Shown: one piece after another, positions 28,775 through 35,090 of the stretch
How positions within the stretch are numbered: position 1 is the stretch's first letter
Layout of the letters: each line of letters begins with the position of its first letter
NCBI RefSeq assembly: GCF_000003815.2
Contig: NW_023365695.1
Span: 179,626 to 214,715, forward strand
Direction of reading: 5' to 3'
Origin: Branchiostoma floridae
Taxonomy: Eukaryota > Chordata > Leptocardii > Amphioxiformes > Branchiostomatidae
Length of the DNA: 35,090 nt
The notes under the pieces: generated by a model
Told to the model about the DNA's origin: nothing
What the model saw: the letters and a program-made list of their open reading frames with translations, nothing else
Databases searched by the model: none
Position numbers and translations under genes: made by a program

Positions 28775-28850
28775 CTAGAGCTTTTGGTGTTGTGGTTTGC
28801 ACGTTGGATTTGCAATCTGCCGACCCGGGTTGGATCCCGGGTGTCGGCAT
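28775..28850 (+). repeat. tRNA-like SINE head
   Basis: GTGGTTTGCACGTTGGATTT then GCAATCTGCCGACCCGGGTT and GGATCCCGGG resemble the D-arm, anticodon arm (loop TTTGCAA, Ala-UGC-like) and T-arm of a tRNA. Acceptor stem pairing is poor and the T loop reads GGTTGGATCCC instead of GGTTCGANTCC, so this is a tRNA-derived repeat head, not a functional tRNA. Confidence 0.55.
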
Positions 28851-28922
28851 GTTTGTTACCTGCATGTATGCAGGTATGGTTTTGATGCTGGTGGGAACTT
28901 TTCGGTAGCCGGGGATGTAGGG

Positions 28923-29510
28923 CGCTGTATCTCGTGAACGGATGGTGCGAGCACGACGATTTTTGGTACGTGGGTTGGGGGTGGTAGCCTAACACTCAGG
29001 TTTGATTTTGGGCCTCCTGGCGTTTGAACTTGACATTGCAGGTGGCATTTTTGGTGTTTTTGGGGCACTTTTGGCGCTGTGTGTCCGGAACGATACGCGC
29101 GATTGCGACGATTTTTGGTGCATGGGTGGGGGGTTGTTGCCTGTTGCCTAGGATTGACTTTGGGCCTTGTCGCGTTTGAACTTGACCCGGCAGGTCGAAT
29201 TTTGTGTCCGGGAGGGGTGTTTCCGGAGTTATATCTTCTGAACGGCTGGTGCTGGCGCGATGATATTTGGCACATGTGTCGGCGGTGGCTGAATAATGCT
29301 CAATTTTGATTTTGGCGCCCTTGGTGCTTGAACTTGACATTTTAGGTTACCTTTTGTGCGGGCACGGGGCGTGCGCTGTATCTCCGGAACGCAAGGTACC
29401 ATTGTGTTGCTATTTGGTACGTGAGTTGTTTGTGGTGTCCTGGTGGTCAGGTTTGATTTTGGGCCTCCTAGTGCTTGAACTTGATACTGTATAGGTTGAC
29501 CCTGTTTTAG
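28923..29510. repeat. Four ~150-bp tandem units
   Basis: Diverged units start at 28923, 29075, 29228 and 29375, each with a (T)CTCCGGAACG-like head, TTTTTGGTACGTGGGTTG, TTTGATTTTGGGCCTCCT and GCTTGAACTTGACATTGCAG. Spacings are 152, 153 and 147. The array follows the tRNA-like head directly. Frames in it are repetitive and not protein-like. Confidence 0.88.
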
Positions 29511-29776
29511 TGTGGTTGGGGCATCCTCCCAATATCTGCTTGGTTTTAAAAACAGATTATGGTTGGGTGTAGAACCATCATCTGGCCTGGGCCACCTTCA
29601 ATGTATCAGGTTACTTAGTGGCACTGACAGTTTGCCAGATGACGGGAGTGTGCCAGATTATATATCTGTTGGTCAGGTATAATTGGAGTTTGCTTATTAC
29701 TCTTTGTGGTGTTTCTAGAGCTGTATAGTACTGAGTTTTAAGTTCCGGTACAAGTTCCTTTACCCTGTTGGCAATC

Positions 29777-29860
29777 ATGGTTGAACTTGAACTTAAACAG
29801 AAGAAGATGCAATTTTCTAATGTGGAGGAGAACTGTATAGAGTGTGGGCATAAGAGAAAG
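29777..29860 (+). other. Isolated exon-like segment
   Basis: ATG opens a 28-codon frame (starting MVELELKQKKMQFSNVEENC, then IECGHKRK) that ends precisely at a donor GTATGT at 29861. It looks like a first coding exon, possibly of an element related to the preceding repeats, but I could not find a matching second exon. The following 29867-31060 holds no other supported gene. Confidence 0.25.
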
Positions 29861-31077
29861 GTATGTGTATGATTTGTCCTGTGTTTCTTTTTGTTTCTTT
29901 GGTAATGCCATTTCCATACTGTATACAGGTAATTTGTTGTTTTGGGCTAGTCATATTCGCTTGGTTTTTGGGCCTGCTTAATCTATGGTACAGGCAGGGT
30001 TAAGTGGTGGAGGCTTAGCTTTCTTCTGTTTTAAATTCAGTATCGTTTGTTGCATTTTGTCGCGGCAAATATATGATGAAATTCCCCTTCTAAGCAACTG
30101 CTCATTGGTTTGTGGGGATGTTTGCTGGGTGTTTGCTTTGACTACAACAGCTTCTGAACTTTTCAAAGCTTCCATTGCCAGCAGCTTGCCATCTATAAAT
30201 GGGATTGACAAGGACATTTTTCATAGTAAATTATGCTGTTAAATTTGGCTTAGATACTACAGGAGATTTAGGTTTGGGTTGGATGGATTGAATGAAAATA
30301 TCATACCACCCTGGGGACTAACTGTTGCTGCTGCATGGGGGCTACCACTATTCATGTTGTCTAATGTCTATGGAACTACAGATAAAAGTATCATTGGTCA
30401 AATTATGCGAGTAACATTCCGATGTCAAGTGAATAACACCCCAGAAATAAATCTTTAATGAATATCATTGGAAGAACACAAACCAAGGAGACTTAGCAGC
30501 TGCATTAGGTCAGTACATTGAAATAGGAAGATATTAGTATATCATGTGACAGAGTAACTACATGTGCATGGGCCATCTGAGACAAAAAAAGGTAGCGTCT
30601 CAACAACTTCAAAGTACTGTGGTTGGTTACATACTTAAGAAATCCAAAATAAGTAATGTTCATCCCTGTCCAAACTTACAAATTCAGAAAATGGAATTTC
30701 AGAGTCAGACTTTTGCATGGTGCACAACCAACACAGTAAAAAGCTCATTTTTCCAACCACGTACCACAGACAAAAAGGCAAAAATACACAATAGGTCTAC
30801 AGAAACCCAATACATTTCATGCAGGCCTGAGGTCTACGAACTCTTGTTTCTTTCTGTTCTTACTCGCCCCTCTGAATTCTTACAAAAAATATACGTAAAC
30901 AAATGCACAAAATCCACAATGTCCACGGCTATTCTCTTTACGTCTTGTGCAGTTTGGTGTCTTTCGTATCGTACTTTTCGTTCCCGAAAGCTGCCCGGCC
31001 GTTTCCCAGTCTGAAAGAAAGTCTCAAAGTCTCAAAATGTGCCGTAGCCCACAGCCCAGGCATCCGGCCTAACCCTC

Positions 31078-31133
31078 GTCCCTTCCTCAGGTCGTTCACC
31101 TCGCCGCCCGCGTGACGTCATCTTATGACGTCA
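31078..31133 (+). promoter_or_regulatory. Paired TGACGTCA (CRE-type) sites upstream of the decarboxylase
   Basis: Perfect TGACGTCA palindromes at 31113-31120 and 31126-31133, about 370 bases before the first recognised decarboxylase exon. The block resembles 25013-25058. CREB/ATF binding is what this motif usually means; whether it lies in this gene's promoter depends on the unknown transcription start. Confidence 0.45.
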
Positions 31134-31500
31134 GGCCCCTTCCTGGATGCCAAGCAGAAGGGGTCCGCAGCCGGCCGTTACTTCGTCACGTATTCCTGGG
31201 AAACTGCCGGGAACTTCCTATAGCTAACAAGCGCTATGGAGGGATGGGCGAATCATTTTCCTGACGTTTTCTTCTATTAATAGTCTTCCAAATGTCTTCA
31301 GCTCATTAACAGACCGATTTATACTTGTGTTTAAATACCTGCAGGGCGAATCCGTTCTGGCACCGCGTACTGAAGGAAGAGTCAGCAAGCGCTGTTTGAA
31401 AAGTGGAACACTTTCAAAACTTATTCGTGCCAGTTATTATAACTATAATAATTATAATAAGTATTAGAATGCCGGTATTTGTGATGCTACTTTAACGGAG

Positions 31501-35090
<3,590 letters not shown>

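Noticed and set aside
28775-28850. Functional tRNA gene
   Set aside because: Acceptor stem does not pair and the T loop departs from consensus; better explained as a tRNA-derived repeat.
30562-31014. 150-codon open frame upstream of the decarboxylase
   Set aside because: AT-rich, no domain resemblance, and not in a splice-compatible arrangement with the decarboxylase exons.
31125-31223. Short frame from ATG at 31125 (starts MTSGPFLDAKQKGSAAGRYF) and an exon-like piece at about 31345-31395 as the missing 5' coding exons of the decarboxylase
   Set aside because: Composition looks coding-like, but no convincing donor sites or phase-compatible joins to the exon at 31501 could be found.

Overview
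The window looks like nuclear DNA of an invertebrate chordate, most likely a lancelet (Branchiostoma-type amphioxus). Two observations point that way. The genes are intron-dense and their encoded proteins are close to vertebrate families. The introns and intergenic DNA are packed with short palindromic elements, retroelement tails and microsatellites. The species call is an inference from overall character; no marker gene settles it. Three runs of exactly 100 N (8274-8373, 18036-18135, 27383-27482) are assembly gaps.

Three host genes can be supported, all on the + strand. (1) 341-9063: a cytochrome P450 of the CYP4 clan (CYP4F-like). Eleven exons splice in phase to 448 residues and a stop; the N-terminal membrane anchor lies upstream of the window. 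(2) 12020-17772: a complete carbohydrate 6-O-sulfotransferase of the CHST family. Eight exons encode 397 residues with a type II membrane anchor and both PAPS-binding motifs. (3) 31501 to the window end: the 5' part of a PLP-dependent group II decarboxylase whose sequence resembles the bacterial/fungal type more than canonical animal DDC/HDC/GAD. It continues beyond the window. Nothing in the sequence suggests these genes form one pathway; they are independent neighbours.

The space between 18.3 and 31 kb holds no host gene I can defend and is a mosaic of repeats. A pair of ~420-bp inverted repeats with 42-bp internal tandem arrays (18412-18833 and 24541-24960) brackets 6.5 kb. Within and beside it are CCTAGG-centred palindrome arrays, direct duplications, GC-rich tandem copies, a tRNA-like SINE head followed by four ~150-bp tandem units, and a possible Myb/SANT-like fragment.

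At least four palindromic element families recur through the window: A (TTA target duplications, Harbinger-like), B (8-bp target duplication), C (212 bp) and D. A Penelope-like element fragment encoding a GIY-YIG endonuclease sits in a P450 intron between 16-bp direct repeats. Two hammerhead-like RNA motifs with compensatory stem changes lie in sulfotransferase introns, one of them inside a 140-bp insertion with 13-bp target duplications. Exons of the sulfotransferase and the decarboxylase show partial tandem duplications next to functional splice sites, so local exon duplication or divergent haplotypes in the assembly is a theme of this locus.
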